From: Scytalidium lignicola
Taxonomy: Eukaryota; Ascomycota; Leotiomycetes
Assembly (NCBI GenBank): GCA_002812745.2
Contig: NCSJ02000090.1
Location: 1 to 64,000 of the forward strand
Direction: 5' to 3'
DNA: 64,000 nucleotides
Below, piece by piece: positions 37,701 through 48,849 of this stretch. The notes below the pieces were generated by a model, which searched no databases, was not told the DNA's origin, and saw only the letters and a program-made list of their open reading frames with translations. Each line of letters opens with the position of its first letter. Within the stretch, counting starts at the first letter, position 1. The position numbers and the translations under genes were made by a program.

Positions 37701-38899
37701 GTATAATTCTTAAGCTTGTTATTATTGTAATGCTTTTGTTTTAACTAGGCTTAGTATTAGCCTTCTTTGTTGTTCTTTGCCCTTTAACAGTCTTAGAGGA
37801 TGTTGTTGAATAACTTAATCAACTTGTTATTATTCTCTGATTATAATGGATTATTACTTAAATGAAAGGAATTAAAATGTTATAGACTGAGTTTGAAGAA
37901 TTTAAATCATAATAACAGCTTAGGTTACCCTTATATATGTTAAGTCTTGTATACTCTTGAAGTAAGCTCTTATCTTAATACTTTGTTCATGTGCTTAGTA
38001 TACTATGTGTACTTCTTAAGCTTTGTGATCTAGGCTTTAACAGTTAATAACTTTTACAGTTTATAGTATTCTTTGTTGTAATAACAATAAATCTTTGTAA
38101 AATATTTAGATTTTGTGATCTAGTTTGTTAGTGTTATAACTCCTTTTATAATCTTAAGTAATTATGAGAATACTTTTAATGTAAGCAAGTTATGAATCCT
38201 TTTGTGGATAATACTCTTTTTACAGAAGTAAAAGTAGAGTAATGATTTAACTTGTTTGTAAAAGTAAAATAAAGTTGTATTTTTATGATTAAACTACTTA
38301 TAATATATAGTAAAGTCCTTATGTTATGAGTAAGTTATAACTATATAGCTTAGAGTATTATATAGTATTTAAAGCTTATCTGTTAATAGAATATAACTTA
38401 TTATTAAGTTTTGATAGTTTGTAGAAGTTGTAAAGGCTTAAAGTTGTATAAGAGCTTGTTTTACAATTGTTTGTAAGATTTGCTTTAAGGATACAAGAGT
38501 ATAAATTATAATTACTAACAAAGGGAGTAAACCCCTCTCCTTAGCAATTAGATTAACCTCTTTGTTACTAAGAATATTTAGATGTCTAAGGGCTTATCAA
38601 ACTTGTACTAATTTAGAAGTAACTTTAAGATAACAAAGTTATAATAGTTATTTACAAGTTACTTTACAGAACTCTGTAAAGATAGCTTATAATAAGCTTA
38701 TCAAGAGTATAAAAAAGTCATATTATAACTTTAAGGTTATTGAGAAAGATCTAGAAGTCAGTAACATACCTTGAAAAAGAGGAATTAAAGGTTATATTTA
38801 CTTTACAAAGAGTTGTTATAATTTCAACGTTAAAGATCTTAGTATTATAACCAAAGAAGAAAGCCTTTTAATCTTTTTAATGTCCGTTTTGATAAACTA

Positions 38900-40237
38900 T
38901 TACTTTATTATTAATAATACTATTTATAACCTTGTTTTTTGAACTATCTGAAAAGACTTATAGATTTAGTTATAAGATTAATAAAAGGAAGTTTAAAAAN
39001 GTCTTTTATTATCTTTTCTTTTGTTTAACCTTATAAGTTGTTAATCTAAGCAGTTATTTTTGTATAAGGCTCCTTAGCCTTTTATAAGGTATATTAAATT
39101 AAGTTGACTTTCTTTAACTTAAGGAGAGTTAGTAAAAGCTATGTTAATTAAGTATTTAGCCTTTTATTCTGGAGAATCTTATCTGTATGGATTTATAAAG
39201 GATATAACAAGTTTAGACAAGTTGTATAAGTTATAAAAGTTTATAAGATTAAGTTAAGTTTAATCTTTAGTAACTATAACTATAACTCTTTGTATAAAGC
39301 AGAGGTTTAAGTAGTTTAATAAATTAGAAGAATTATATAAGTATTTATAAGAATTACCTTTTTTNAGTAGCTAAAGATGTAAGAGAATACTATTACTAGT
39401 TTACTTTAAAGAGGCTTCTTTGCAGGTTACTCTTAACTTTTTAAGCTACTAGGTTTTAGTTGTATAATAGCCTTTCTTCAAGATGTAGGCTATTATAACT
39501 TGTTAAAGAAAAATAAGAAGGACTTTATAAGTAGTTTTCCTTAAAGAGTAAAGAGTATTATAAATTGTAAGTGCTTTTGTGGATAAAATACAAACATAAT
39601 ACTTAAAGCTAAGTTTGTAATTAAAGAAGACTTTTAACTATTATAATAGTTTGGTATCTTCTTGAATTATATATGTTTTAACTTTTACTTATAAGTTAAT
39701 AGATAAGTATAAGTCCTTTGTATTTTTAGTAAAATGTATTAATTCTGACTTTTTAAGATTAAAGGTTATTTCTTCTTCTAAACCTTAGTTAAATATTTCT
39801 TAAAGGTCTTTTTGAAGTATTTCACAGTTACTTTACAGATTTGTTAAAATTATAAGTAAGCTTATATTGTTTGTATATCCAAATCTACTCTTTAGTCTAC
39901 TTAACCAGAAGAGTAAGGCAATATATAGTATAAAGAGAATTGAGGAGATTAAAGAGCCTTATGAAAGGTTATACTAGATATTAGTTAATAAGCTTATTTC
40001 TTTATTAAGGTAAATCTTAACAGACTAGTTAGTAGTAAAAGATTGTACTTACTTGATTAAATAGTCTGGTTAGCCTTGTTCTTATAATTTACAAACAAGT
40101 TGTCTAAGAAGGACTATGTTAAATACACTTTTAATATTTATTATTAGAAAAGAAGCTTTGGACTTATTAGTTAAAGCTATTTTTACATTGTATGTTAAGT
40201 AAGTTATTAAGTCTATTATAAATTGTAAAGGAAAGGC
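38900..40237 (-). mobile_element. RIPed Tad-like non-LTR retrotransposon (LINE) fragment
   Basis: Reading leftward from the hAT-like copy at 40238: FPLQFIIDLITYLTYN, KASFLIINIKSVFNIVL, then a decayed QG-L and SSILFILYIALLFW, and the catalytic box GYTNNISLL (from GYADD), followed by LIHFTKNTKDLYLS. This order is that of the fungal Tad-clade LINE reverse transcriptase. The upstream (endonuclease, ORF1) half is missing because the element ends at the neighbouring insertion. The leftward limit of the RNase H part is uncertain. Confidence 0.75.
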
Positions 40238-40560
40238 TAGACTGGCCGGACCGTTGCATTGGACCGTGGTCCCGTCCGGACGAGACCGTAAGCCACACGG
40301 TCTCGTCTGCAAAAATTTAAGCGAGACCGTGGCTTACAGTCTCGTCTGGACCAGACCGTGAGGTTTTTACGGACTGTTTCAGACCGTGGTCTGAGCAATT
40401 TGAATTGTGGGGACCGTTTTCAGACCGTAGACCGTACGGTTCAGACCGTGAGGACTACAGTCTGAAGTCAAAAATTTGAGACCAGACCGTACGGTCTACG
40501 GTCTGAAACCAAATAAATATGGGGACTGTTTTAAGACTGTAGACCGTACAGTCTCAGCTA
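40238..40560 (+). mobile_element. TAGACTGGCC TIR element, copy A (3'-truncated)
   Basis: It starts with the same TAGACTGGCCGGACCG terminus as copies B and C and shares the internal GACCGTA...GGTCT repeats, but has no right terminal repeat; recognisable element sequence fades near 40560. It interrupts the LINE reverse transcriptase on its left. The candidate Copia LTR begins about 29 bases after its end. Confidence 0.7.
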
Positions 40561-40818
40561 AATTTTAAATTAAAATAATAAATATAATTGTTGGTAGAAT
40601 AGTGGTTACGTACACGTGATATTCACGTGCCCCTGTAAGCTAGTCCCGATTAGGTAGTGGGAACGAGCGAAGCTTCTACAGTTTCGCCCTCCTACTCTTA
40701 TTTGTACAACAACCATGGAATAGCATAATGAGTATATTACGTATAATTGCATACTGTACTTCGTGCTATAGGTGAACTGACATTGATCAGTTTGTACATA
40801 CAGATCAGGAGATTATTG

Positions 40819-41070
40819 TTCAATTGGTTAGACGCCAGGTAGTTTACTTTTGAAGTTAAATCTTAGGAGATTATAACTTCTGTTCAGTTAGATGTCTGGT
40901 AGTTTACTTACAGAGTTGAAATTTACTTAGTCAAAGGGGGAAACAGTTATTTACTAACTTATAACTTGATTGGTTAAATATTAAGTAGTTTACTTTTGTA
41001 ATTATTGTTATTGAACTTATTTTTGCTAAAAATAATATGTTCAGTTGAATGTTAAGTAGTTTACTTACAA
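40819..41070 (+). repeat. four-unit (two-dimer) degenerate tandem repeat
   Basis: Units begin near 40819, 40882, 40968 and 41040 and share the core GTAGTTTACTT. Units 1 and 3 resemble each other (..TTGGTTAgacgccaGGTAG versus ..TTGGTTAaatattaAGTAG), as do units 2 and 4 (TTCAGTT...TTACTTACA). It is thus a dimer repeated twice at about 150 bases. The second dimer differs mainly by C-to-T and G-to-A changes. It lies just downstream of the candidate Copia LTR. Confidence 0.55.
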
Positions 41071-41768
41071 AGTTGTATAATTAGTTAATTAATTAATTTT
41101 ATTTGAAAAATTACTCTTTTACAACTTATTTTCATTAATTTTTATTCAAAAACCACTTATATTCTTTATTACTCTTCTTATAAACTGGAAACAACATGTT
41201 AAAACTATAATCTTTCATCTTACCTTTACTTTTATCATAGAATTACAAGCTTTTACAAGTATATAAGAGAATTTAGAAGCTTATAAAACTATAATGATTA
41301 AGAAGACTAAGAAACTATTATATCCTTGAAAATATTTGTCCAAGCTTTTAAGATTATAAAGTTTATTACTTATAGGTAAATACTCTTTATACTCAAGTAT
41401 AATTAACTTTACTTTTCAGTTATTTAAGTATCTTGTGTTAGTATTAATAGATAATAATATAAAGCTTAGGAATAATAGGAAACATAGTAGAAACAAAAGA
41501 TATAAAGGGGAATACAAGGGAAAACAGACTAGAAACTATTATAAGGATGATAAAGAGTATTATAAAGGTGAATTGAACAGCATTAATCAAGAAATGAAAA
41601 TAAAGAATAGACTTTAAGGATGTTATTATAAAGGATATATAAAAATACTTAACTATTAAGGTTTATAAGTATTATCTTGATAAAATTAATAATGTAAACT
41701 TATAAGACTTATTTTAAGAGGACTTCAAGAATTTTATAATTAATACTTTCAAGGTTATTACTTAAAAA

Positions 41769-42326
41769 TAGACTGGCCGGACCGTTGCATTGGACTGTGG
41801 TCCTGTCCAGACGAGACCGTAAGCCACACGGTCTCGTCCGCAAAAATTTAAGCGAGACTGTAAGCTACACGGTTCGGTCTCAAGGTTTTGAGACCGAACC
41901 ATGAAACAGTCCTCACTTTTGTTGTCAGACTAGACTATAGTCTCATGGTCTGGTCTCAAAATTTTAATCTCAGACCGTAGACTGTACGGTCTGGACCGTG
42001 AGACTATAACGCTAGACTATAACGGTAATATAACCTAAATTGGAAATAAGCTTTACCTGATTAAGGAATATTAGCGTCAGACCGTACAGTCTGGCTAGAC
42101 CAGACCGTGAAGACCAGACCATACGGTCTGACACTAATATTCGGTCCTCACATTTGTTGTCGGACCAGACCATAGTCTCACGGTCTGGTCTTAAAATTTT
42201 AGCTTCAGACTGTAGACCGTACGGTCTAGTCTCAAAATTTTAGCTTCAGACTGTACAGACCATGGTCTCGAAACGGTCCCCACAAAACCCATGGTCTGGT
42301 CCGGTCTGGACCGATCGGCTAGTCTA
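41769..42326 (+). mobile_element. TAGACTGGCC TIR element, copy B (complete, with 8-bp target duplication)
   Basis: A 558-base element with ends TAGACTGGCCG and CGGCTAGTCTA (inverted, one mismatch), flanked by perfect direct repeats CTTAAAAA (41761-41768 and 42327-42334). An 8-base duplication points to a hAT-type transposase in trans. There is no coding capacity. The interior is a mosaic of GACCGTA, GGTCTGGTCT and palindromes such as GACCGTACGGTC. It is inserted in the gag part of the Copia relic. Confidence 0.85.
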
Positions 42327-45300
42327 CTTAAAAAGAAATATAAAACTTATAGAATTACTTTTGTTATAGTAGTATATATGTAATATATAATACCAAGAGT
42401 ATTATAATTGTTTAAACTCTAATAAACATTATATAAAAGGAGGAATAACACTTATAAAGTAAAGAAAACCTTCAACATACTTCTTAAGACCTTCAAAAAG
42501 GANTTATTACCTTTATAATTATTATACTTCTTATAACTACTTACCTTATAAATACTTAAATCAACTTTAAAGTTCTTAGTTTAATGTATACAAGTTAAGA
42601 ATCAAGCACTTTTTTGACNCTTTATAACCTCTTAGAATAATTACCAACAGTTTTACAGGTTATAACAAGATTATAACTCTTATTATAAGCTTANCNTATT
42701 ATTATNATCTTCAACTCAACTTATATATATAAAATAAGTCTTTAATATTATTAAGATGTACATAGAAGACTAAAAGTATAATAAAGTAATTAATAACTTT
42801 GAATACAAATTAATAATCTTCAAGAGTTATTATAAATAAGTAGAATTGTTAAAGGAATTCTATATTAAAGTATTTCTTACTATGTTAACAAGATTAGTAA
42901 AAGGTTATTTTATTGTTAATAACCTTGTTAAACATATGTTCAAAGAAGTATATACTTACTTATATAACTTTTACAAAGGANTTATATACTATTNTTGAAT
43001 TTATATTGAATNAGAAAGTATAACATTAACCTTGATCATAATTNTAAACCTTAAGAAAACAATGNTTAAGAATATACAATTACTTATCAACAAGCTTTAA
43101 GAGCTTTAATATANCCTTTAGCCAGCTTATAAGATAATTAATATTCTTTATAAGAAGTTGATTATTACTTGTTAAGGATCTTCAATGTGTAAATATACTA
43201 TTTCAAACTTATNAAGANACTTAAGGCAACTTATNAACAAACTCTACTTGTTNATNATNTTATACAAAAAGGAAAAAGAGTAAGAATACTATAGTGAAAC
43301 NTACTTTACAAATTGTTATTATTATACTAATTATAGAGTAAACTAANAATTTAATTTGTAAAGCTTTAAGTNTATTACTTTATACTCTTAAACATAAGGA
43401 AGATGCTTTATATNCAAAAGGGAAGGATATTGATTATGAAAACACTTATAAGAAGAATAAGATANAAAGAAAGTATGTTTNAAAGNTAGAAATATAAGTA
43501 AATTTAACTTTAATNTTTATAACTTTGAATAATATTTNAATGAATAGTTTAAATAATACATTGTTAATTATAAAGGAAATAACTTTAAAGAGGAATTAAA
43601 CCTTACTTTTAAGACTTTATTCATTAACAACAACTTAAAAACAAACTCTGAAGAACTTGACNAGCTTAAAACTATATTCTTTACTATAATTATATTCTTT
43701 ACCTNATGTAAAAGTTTCCTAGTAAAATTAACTATACTAATTATTACAAAACTAGTTAATAACACTTTCTTATACTAATTAACTACTAAAGTGTTAATNA
43801 CTAAGAATTACTCTTAGAAAACTTGACTTAAAAACCTTTATAATAACTATAACANAAGTATATANTATNAAGAGCTTAANAAGGTATAATTNAAGACAAT
43901 TTCATNNAATCTTAATCAATACAAGAGTTATAAAGTACTTTACAACCAGTTATAATTAATTNAAAGCTTTACAATGAGTAGACTAAACTATAATATTGAA
44001 TATTATAACTAAAGGCATAATAACAGTATAATTNAGAATTAAGAGTATAACTTNAATAAGTTTTATACTAGTGAATACACTAATTGAGTAAATTGAATTC
44101 TATGTAATTAAATCAACTATTCTCTTTTTGTTATACTTAATAGATATAGACTAATTAAGTGTATATTTCAACAACTTTATAAACTTACTNATTACCTTAT
44201 AAGGAAGTNNTTNTAGTCATATGATNATTNAACTATAACTTTTTACTTTAGGATATATCTTTATATANCCTTGTTTTTNATTCANTAAAGGAAAACCTTT
44301 GTTTCTTNANTAANNTANAANTANAACNTTTATACNAACATTTTNNCTACTTGTNANTAANTAGATTANAATGNATATTAGACTNTNNANGNTATGATAT
44401 TAATAAGGANATNTTANAATANCTTATTAAGTTTTATACTTATTACTAATGTTATAAGAAGTTGTTAAGAAGATTCAGATTCAACTTATAAGATAATNTT
44501 AACTTTAANTANTTTATTATNATTAANNTCTTTTACATNAANANTAAACTTNTATTNTATATTNTTAANGAANNAATATANTACNAAGTTNGTANATANC
44601 TTTAGAATATCAGTNTAAAGNATACTTANAATNCTTTANAAGCTTGTTNGATTAATACTTACTTAAGACNTCTAAACTAGATTNTAATTGATGTTAGAAA
44701 GAACTTTGTCAATAAGGAGTTCTAGNAAAGTATTATAATTATAAGAATAACCTTAAAAGTAATTCTAGTNGAAGNTTANAACTTAATTAGNTATNTTNAA
44801 NGATATTATANANTTNTANAATATACTTATTANATAATTNTAGTTGAAATCNANNATNTTGACAAAGATATAACTTTACANATANNNTTNAANGNTNTNA
44901 ANNATTNAGTANNACTTAANAGACTTGTCCTTANANTATTANTTTATAATNNTTACTTATNNATNTNANAACTTAACATCTTANCCTTAACTATAAGNTA
45001 AAGAGTTATNATNATCAAGAAGGTTATNAAGGAAATNANNAAAATCAAGGNAAAANAACAAGTACAAGACATNATNAANATNTANAACAACNTTNATATA
45101 AGTATTATTCATAACTTATTANTNAATTCANATGTTCTCATGTNNAGAGNAAGAAACANAANNNANAANAAAAGTTAAGAAGGATTATACAAGTTTATAA
45201 GTATAGACAGAGAAATATGTATATTAGTATTATTATATAAGAATATATTATTCAAGTTAATAATTATAAAACTATATCTTATACTTATAAAAGGAATTGA

Positions 45301-45771
45301 TAAAATTGAGTTATTAAAGTTAAAGTTGAGAATTACAACCTTTAAAGAGTATTAAGAAGAGCTTAACAAGTCAACTATAATTATCACTTTACTATTAACA
45401 CTACTAGTAAAGTATAAACATAGAAGACCTTGTAAATACCTTAAAGTCATTATCTTCTTACAAGATGAACAATTTGAATAACCTTAATTTATAACTTTAT
45501 ATCAAGCTGAAATATTAAGATTACTTGAAAAGGGTGTTTTCAAGATTGTAAACTCTTAAAACATACTTAATAATATATATATATTTAATACTAAGTTTAT
45601 AAACAAGATTAAAAACAAAAGAACTGAAAAAGCTTTTAAAAAGTTATACTTTGTAATACAAGCTTACAAGGATAATAAGAAGAAGCTTGTTTTAACTTAA
45701 TTACTTATTATTCAACATGTTAACTAATGTATTATTCTTTGTATTATTATTATAAAGTACAAAAGTATAAG

Positions 45772-46195
45772 TAGACTGGCCGGACCGTTGCTTTGGACCA
45801 TGGTCCCGTCCGGACGAGACCGTAAGCTACACNGTCTCNGTCTCAANNTTTGAGACCGAACCGTGAANCAGTNCCCCACTTTTGTTGTCAGACCGGACCG
45901 TAGTCTCACGGTCTGGTCTCAAAATTTTAATCTCAGACCGTAGACCGTACGGTCTGGACCATGAGACCGTAACGCTAGACCGTAACGGTAATATAACCTA
46001 AATTGGAAATAAACTTTACCTGATTAAGGAATATTAGCGTCAGACCGTACAGTCTGGTCTTAAAATTTTAGCTTCAGACCGTAGACCGTACGGTCTGGTC
46101 TCAAAATTTTGGCTTCAGACCGTACAGACCACGGTCTCGAAACGGTCCCCACAAAACCCACGGTCTGGTCCGGTCTGGACCGATCGGCCAGTCTA
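45772..46195 (+). mobile_element. TAGACTGGCC TIR element, copy C (both ends, mismatched flanks)
   Basis: A 424-base copy with both terminal repeats, TAGACTGGCCGG and CGGCCAGTCTA. The 8 bases to the left are AGTATAAG and to the right TCCATAAG, so there is no target duplication. The left neighbour is RIPed Copia, the right neighbour ordinary-composition DNA. Relative to copy B it lacks an internal segment of about 130 bases. Confidence 0.8.
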
Positions 46196-46539
46196 TCCAT
46201 AAGTAGCACCTTTATGGCATCTATCAACAAAGACTACAGGAGTCATTGTACGGTTCTTTACGGCCGATTCCCATTGTTATGTTGCTATTCATAGCCGTAT
46301 AAAGGAGTCTTTCGATGTCTGTATATCAACTGTGATTGGTCAGGAGGAAAATGTTTGTATTATGTAAGCTTAGTCACGTGGTACTACGATACCGATATGC
46401 ACCCGCCTTGCGAGCGTAGCGAGCAACAAGCTTTGCTTGTTAGCTTGTAACCTCAAGAAATTCTATCAGCTGTAAAATCTGCAGCGTGTTTTTACCTCAA
46501 CCATGCTGTCAATTGTGGCGTAGATATTTCACCTTTATC
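46196..46539. other. boundary region and promoter of the Mtf2-like gene
   Basis: Ordinary-composition DNA starts exactly at the end of copy C. No gene other than the downstream leader is supported. Confidence 0.4.
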
Positions 46540-48081
46540 ATGGCATCAAGAGTTACTACCGACTCTGTTTCTACTGTATGCAATTCCATATCTTCCATGA
46601 TGCCCTTTCTATATCAGACAAAGACGCTGGCTTCAATATCATGGACTACGACCAATGCAATCCGCCGTTCTCCGTTGAGAATAATTAGGAGCAGCAGAAG
46701 CTTTACTGTCTCTTCAAAAAATCAAGCAGAATCTACCTCTCCTCCAGAATCAACTCGGCAATCAAAAATATCGACACGCGATGATTCTCGCCGAGACGAT
46801 TATCGACCTTTGGTCAGGACCGTTCTAACCAAGGCAAAATATGACAGGGGACGGGAAGACGTTCCCTGGGAATACGTGCCAGCCTCAAAGGACCAAAGCT
46901 ACTCTCTTGAAAATAGTAGACAGAACACTGGATTGCACGAGGCAGGGGAACAGGATGACGTTGATTTTGCGTACTCGAAATCTACAGGTGCAGCTACTGA
47001 GGATGAAGATATATTGGGATACCTGGATGAGATGGGCGAAGTCATATCTTCAGATCTTGAGCCGACTAAGGCTCGTGAATCGACTATTACCGTTTCAGAA
47101 AGACATGCATTTGAGCGAATCTTTGCGGATATATTCGCTCGTTCTAAGAGCAGAGAAAGAGATGGGAATATTCCTGATGGTCATGAAGAGTCCACAACGA
47201 CAACCACTGCTGGGAGACAAGATCCCAAAACTAAACTTAACAACATAATCAGTGGTGCTCTCCGCAGGCCTAAGTCTTCCGAGGTCCTGAAGCAAATGAA
47301 GGCCGCAGTCGAAAAATATCCTCCAGCCCTCCGTCCTGCAGCTGCAAGAGCCATGGGCTTGGATGCTGAGGAAGCAGGTTTAACTGAAACGGAAGAGGAA
47401 ATTCGTGAATCCGTAGACCCGGATCATCTGGAACATCTTAGAGAACCTGAGCGTGCAAGAGTTGAGGCATTAATGCGCGCAGTCGAAACAGACTTTGAAT
47501 TGTGGGAAGTCATGGAAAGCGAAGTATTTTCCCTGGTGACCAAAATGGGGGTTGACGACGTGCCAAAATCCTCCACTTCTAAAAGAAAACTGAAGAACAA
47601 GAAGAAACTCGCATCGCAACCCGCTGCAAGTAAAATCCCTGATGGCGTATCGCCTTTGACTCTTTATGGGCCTCTCTATCCATCGCATCTTCTTCTTGGC
47701 CTCCGTCTCCTAGACCGCTCCTTTTCGCAACCATCGCCACTTGCTCTATCTCTCCTTCCAAGGATCAAATCTTTGGGTCTCATATCTCATATCCTGGGTG
47801 CATCCACTGCATTTTACAACGAACTCTTGCGGATCTACTGGCATCGTCATGATGACTTCCGTGGCATCATCCATCTGCTAGAAGAGATGGAGCAAAATGG
47901 CCTAGAATTTGACGAAGAGACGGCAGAGGTCATCAGTGACATTCAAAAGATGCAGACAGGGATTCTGCAGGGTAGAAAAGGGGATACTCTTCAAACTCTA
48001 TGGAGATTACCCGAATTCTCTGTGCAGCAGTTTAAGCCATGGAGAAGACGGATTGAAGAAGCCATCGAGGAGAAGGCCTGA
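46540..48081 (+). CDS. Mtf2-like mitochondrial protein
   Basis: A single exon of 513 residues from the ATG at 46540; the frame upstream opens only with GTG. The N-terminus is rich in Ser/Thr/Arg with few acids (TTTNAIRRSPLRIIRSSRSF), as expected for a mitochondrial targeting sequence. An acidic, variable middle precedes a conserved C-terminal domain (about residues 380-510): LTLYGPLYPSHLLLGLRLL, LALSLLPRIKSLGLISHILG, STAFYNELL, LLEEMEQNGLEFDEETAEVI and the final WRLPEFSVQQFKPWRRRIEE. This pattern is that of the fungal Mtf2-like C-terminal family; yeast Mtf2/Nam1 works in mitochondrial RNA processing and translation. The function is by family only. Confidence 0.75.
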   Translation: MASRVTTDSVSTVCNSISSMMPFLYQTKTLASISWTTTNAIRRSPLRIIRSSRSFTVSSKNQAESTSPPESTRQSKISTRDDSRRDDYRPLVRTVLTKAKYDRGREDVPWEYVPASKDQSYSLENSRQNTGLHEAGEQDDVDFAYSKSTGAATEDEDILGYLDEMGEVISSDLEPTKARESTITVSERHAFERIFADIFARSKSRERDGNIPDGHEESTTTTTAGRQDPKTKLNNIISGALRRPKSSEVLKQMKAAVEKYPPALRPAAARAMGLDAEEAGLTETEEEIRESVDPDHLEHLREPERARVEALMRAVETDFELWEVMESEVFSLVTKMGVDDVPKSSTSKRKLKNKKKLASQPAASKIPDGVSPLTLYGPLYPSHLLLGLRLLDRSFSQPSPLALSLLPRIKSLGLISHILGASTAFYNELLRIYWHRHDDFRGIIHLLEEMEQNGLEFDEETAEVISDIQKMQTGILQGRKGDTLQTLWRLPEFSVQQFKPWRRRIEEAIEEKA

Positions 48082-48309
48082 GACCAACTCTAGACGGTTG
48101 AACGGCGGCGGATTGGTTCGAACTGCGGTAGTGTAACAGCAAAAAATTTGGATGTTATCATTTACTTGGCAGATCGAAACCAACATAGATCTTTTCTTTT
48201 CTGTACTGTACTTATACCACAAAATTCCTACATATTTTGATCTCACCATCCGACATACTATTTTGTCCAGCTTCACAAGAGATGCACCATCGACTCTGTT
48301 CGATCCTAC

Positions 48310-48849
48310 CTATTTCCCTCTTAGGTCAACATCCCTAAACTGGACTTGTGTCTCTTCCACCGTGTTCGAAGGCTCACTAGCTCTCCTCTTCTTGAAAAAA
48401 CTCATGAAACTTGCGCGCTTTCCCTCTGGACTCGAACCTGGGGTTGGCGTAAAGGTTGACCACACGCTCGAACGACGACGCGAGGAAGTGCCTTCTTCAT
48501 CATATCGCGAAGGCTGGAAAGAATCCGAAGGTCTTCCTACATAATGAAGCTCGCAGCGTCAACATCTTTCCAAATGCCTCATTGAGAAACCACCGAGAAA
48601 ACACTCACGAATGTTGCCAGCGCCACCAATCCCATAGCTTCTTTTCTGTTCCACGATCGCCATATCACTAGACACCCTAGTGTTCTGATTTGAACAGTAC
48701 CCGCACTGATGGGAAGATTTAGGGACGAGCGTATCTAGACTGTCGAAACTTCGACTGTGATGTGTGTTCGGATCGTAGAGGCCCTCGGGAGGCTTTGCAG
48801 CAGCCGCCGCAGCACTGCTCCGGGCCTCAGACGTGGTCATATAAGGCAT
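48310..48849 (-). CDS. DUF3602 (Par32-like) protein, two exons
   Basis: Exons are 48849-48609 and 48536-48310, with a 72-base intron (GTGAGT...TGTAG), giving 155 residues. Two features identify the family: a YGIGGAGNIRRPSD motif across the splice (the GxGGAGNI signature of DUF3602) and the RRRSSVWST...PTPGSSPEGKRASFM-like C-terminus. The N-terminus is Ala/Ser-rich (TSEARSSAAAAAAKPPEG). Yeast Par32, a member, regulates ammonium transport under TORC1; whether this protein does so is unknown. It is convergent with the Mtf2-like gene, 228 bases apart. Confidence 0.82.

Larger units (their letters stand above)
26200..45771. other. RIP-degraded, AT-rich retrotransposon block
   Basis: About 19.5 kb of very AT-rich sequence contains conceptual retrotransposon proteins riddled with TAA/TAG where CAA/CAG are expected, and Asp/Gly/Ala codons turned to Asn/Arg/Thr by G-to-A. 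This is the footprint of repeat-induced point mutation on both strands. No intact gene is present. Many N characters, densest at 34.1-36.9 kb and 42.9-45.2 kb, probably reflect consensus ambiguity of high-copy repeats. Short GC-richer islands (27577-27899, 32751-33015, 40238-40560, 41769-42326) are separate insertions or LTRs, described on their own. Confidence 0.85.
40589..45771 (+). mobile_element. RIPed Ty1/Copia retrotransposon, truncated on the right
   Basis: At the right end the frame reads FNTKFINKIKNKRTEKAFKK-like sequence, with VIQAYKDNKKKLVLT followed by LLIIQHV, clearly the Copia reverse-transcriptase start (consensus K-KGT-KA-EKSRLVVQAYND, VLTQSPTIQR). A basic segment at 41435-41617 followed by GCYYKGYIK is a likely eroded gag zinc knuckle. 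A TGTTGG start at 40589, followed by about 200 bases of less AT-rich sequence, could be the left LTR. The element lacks the remaining reverse transcriptase, RNase H and 3' LTR: it stops abruptly at copy C of the TIR element. Confidence 0.65.

Noticed and set aside
46109..46294. 61-codon frame across the right end of copy C
   Set aside because: It reads through the GGTCTGG repeats of the TIR element; repeat-derived.
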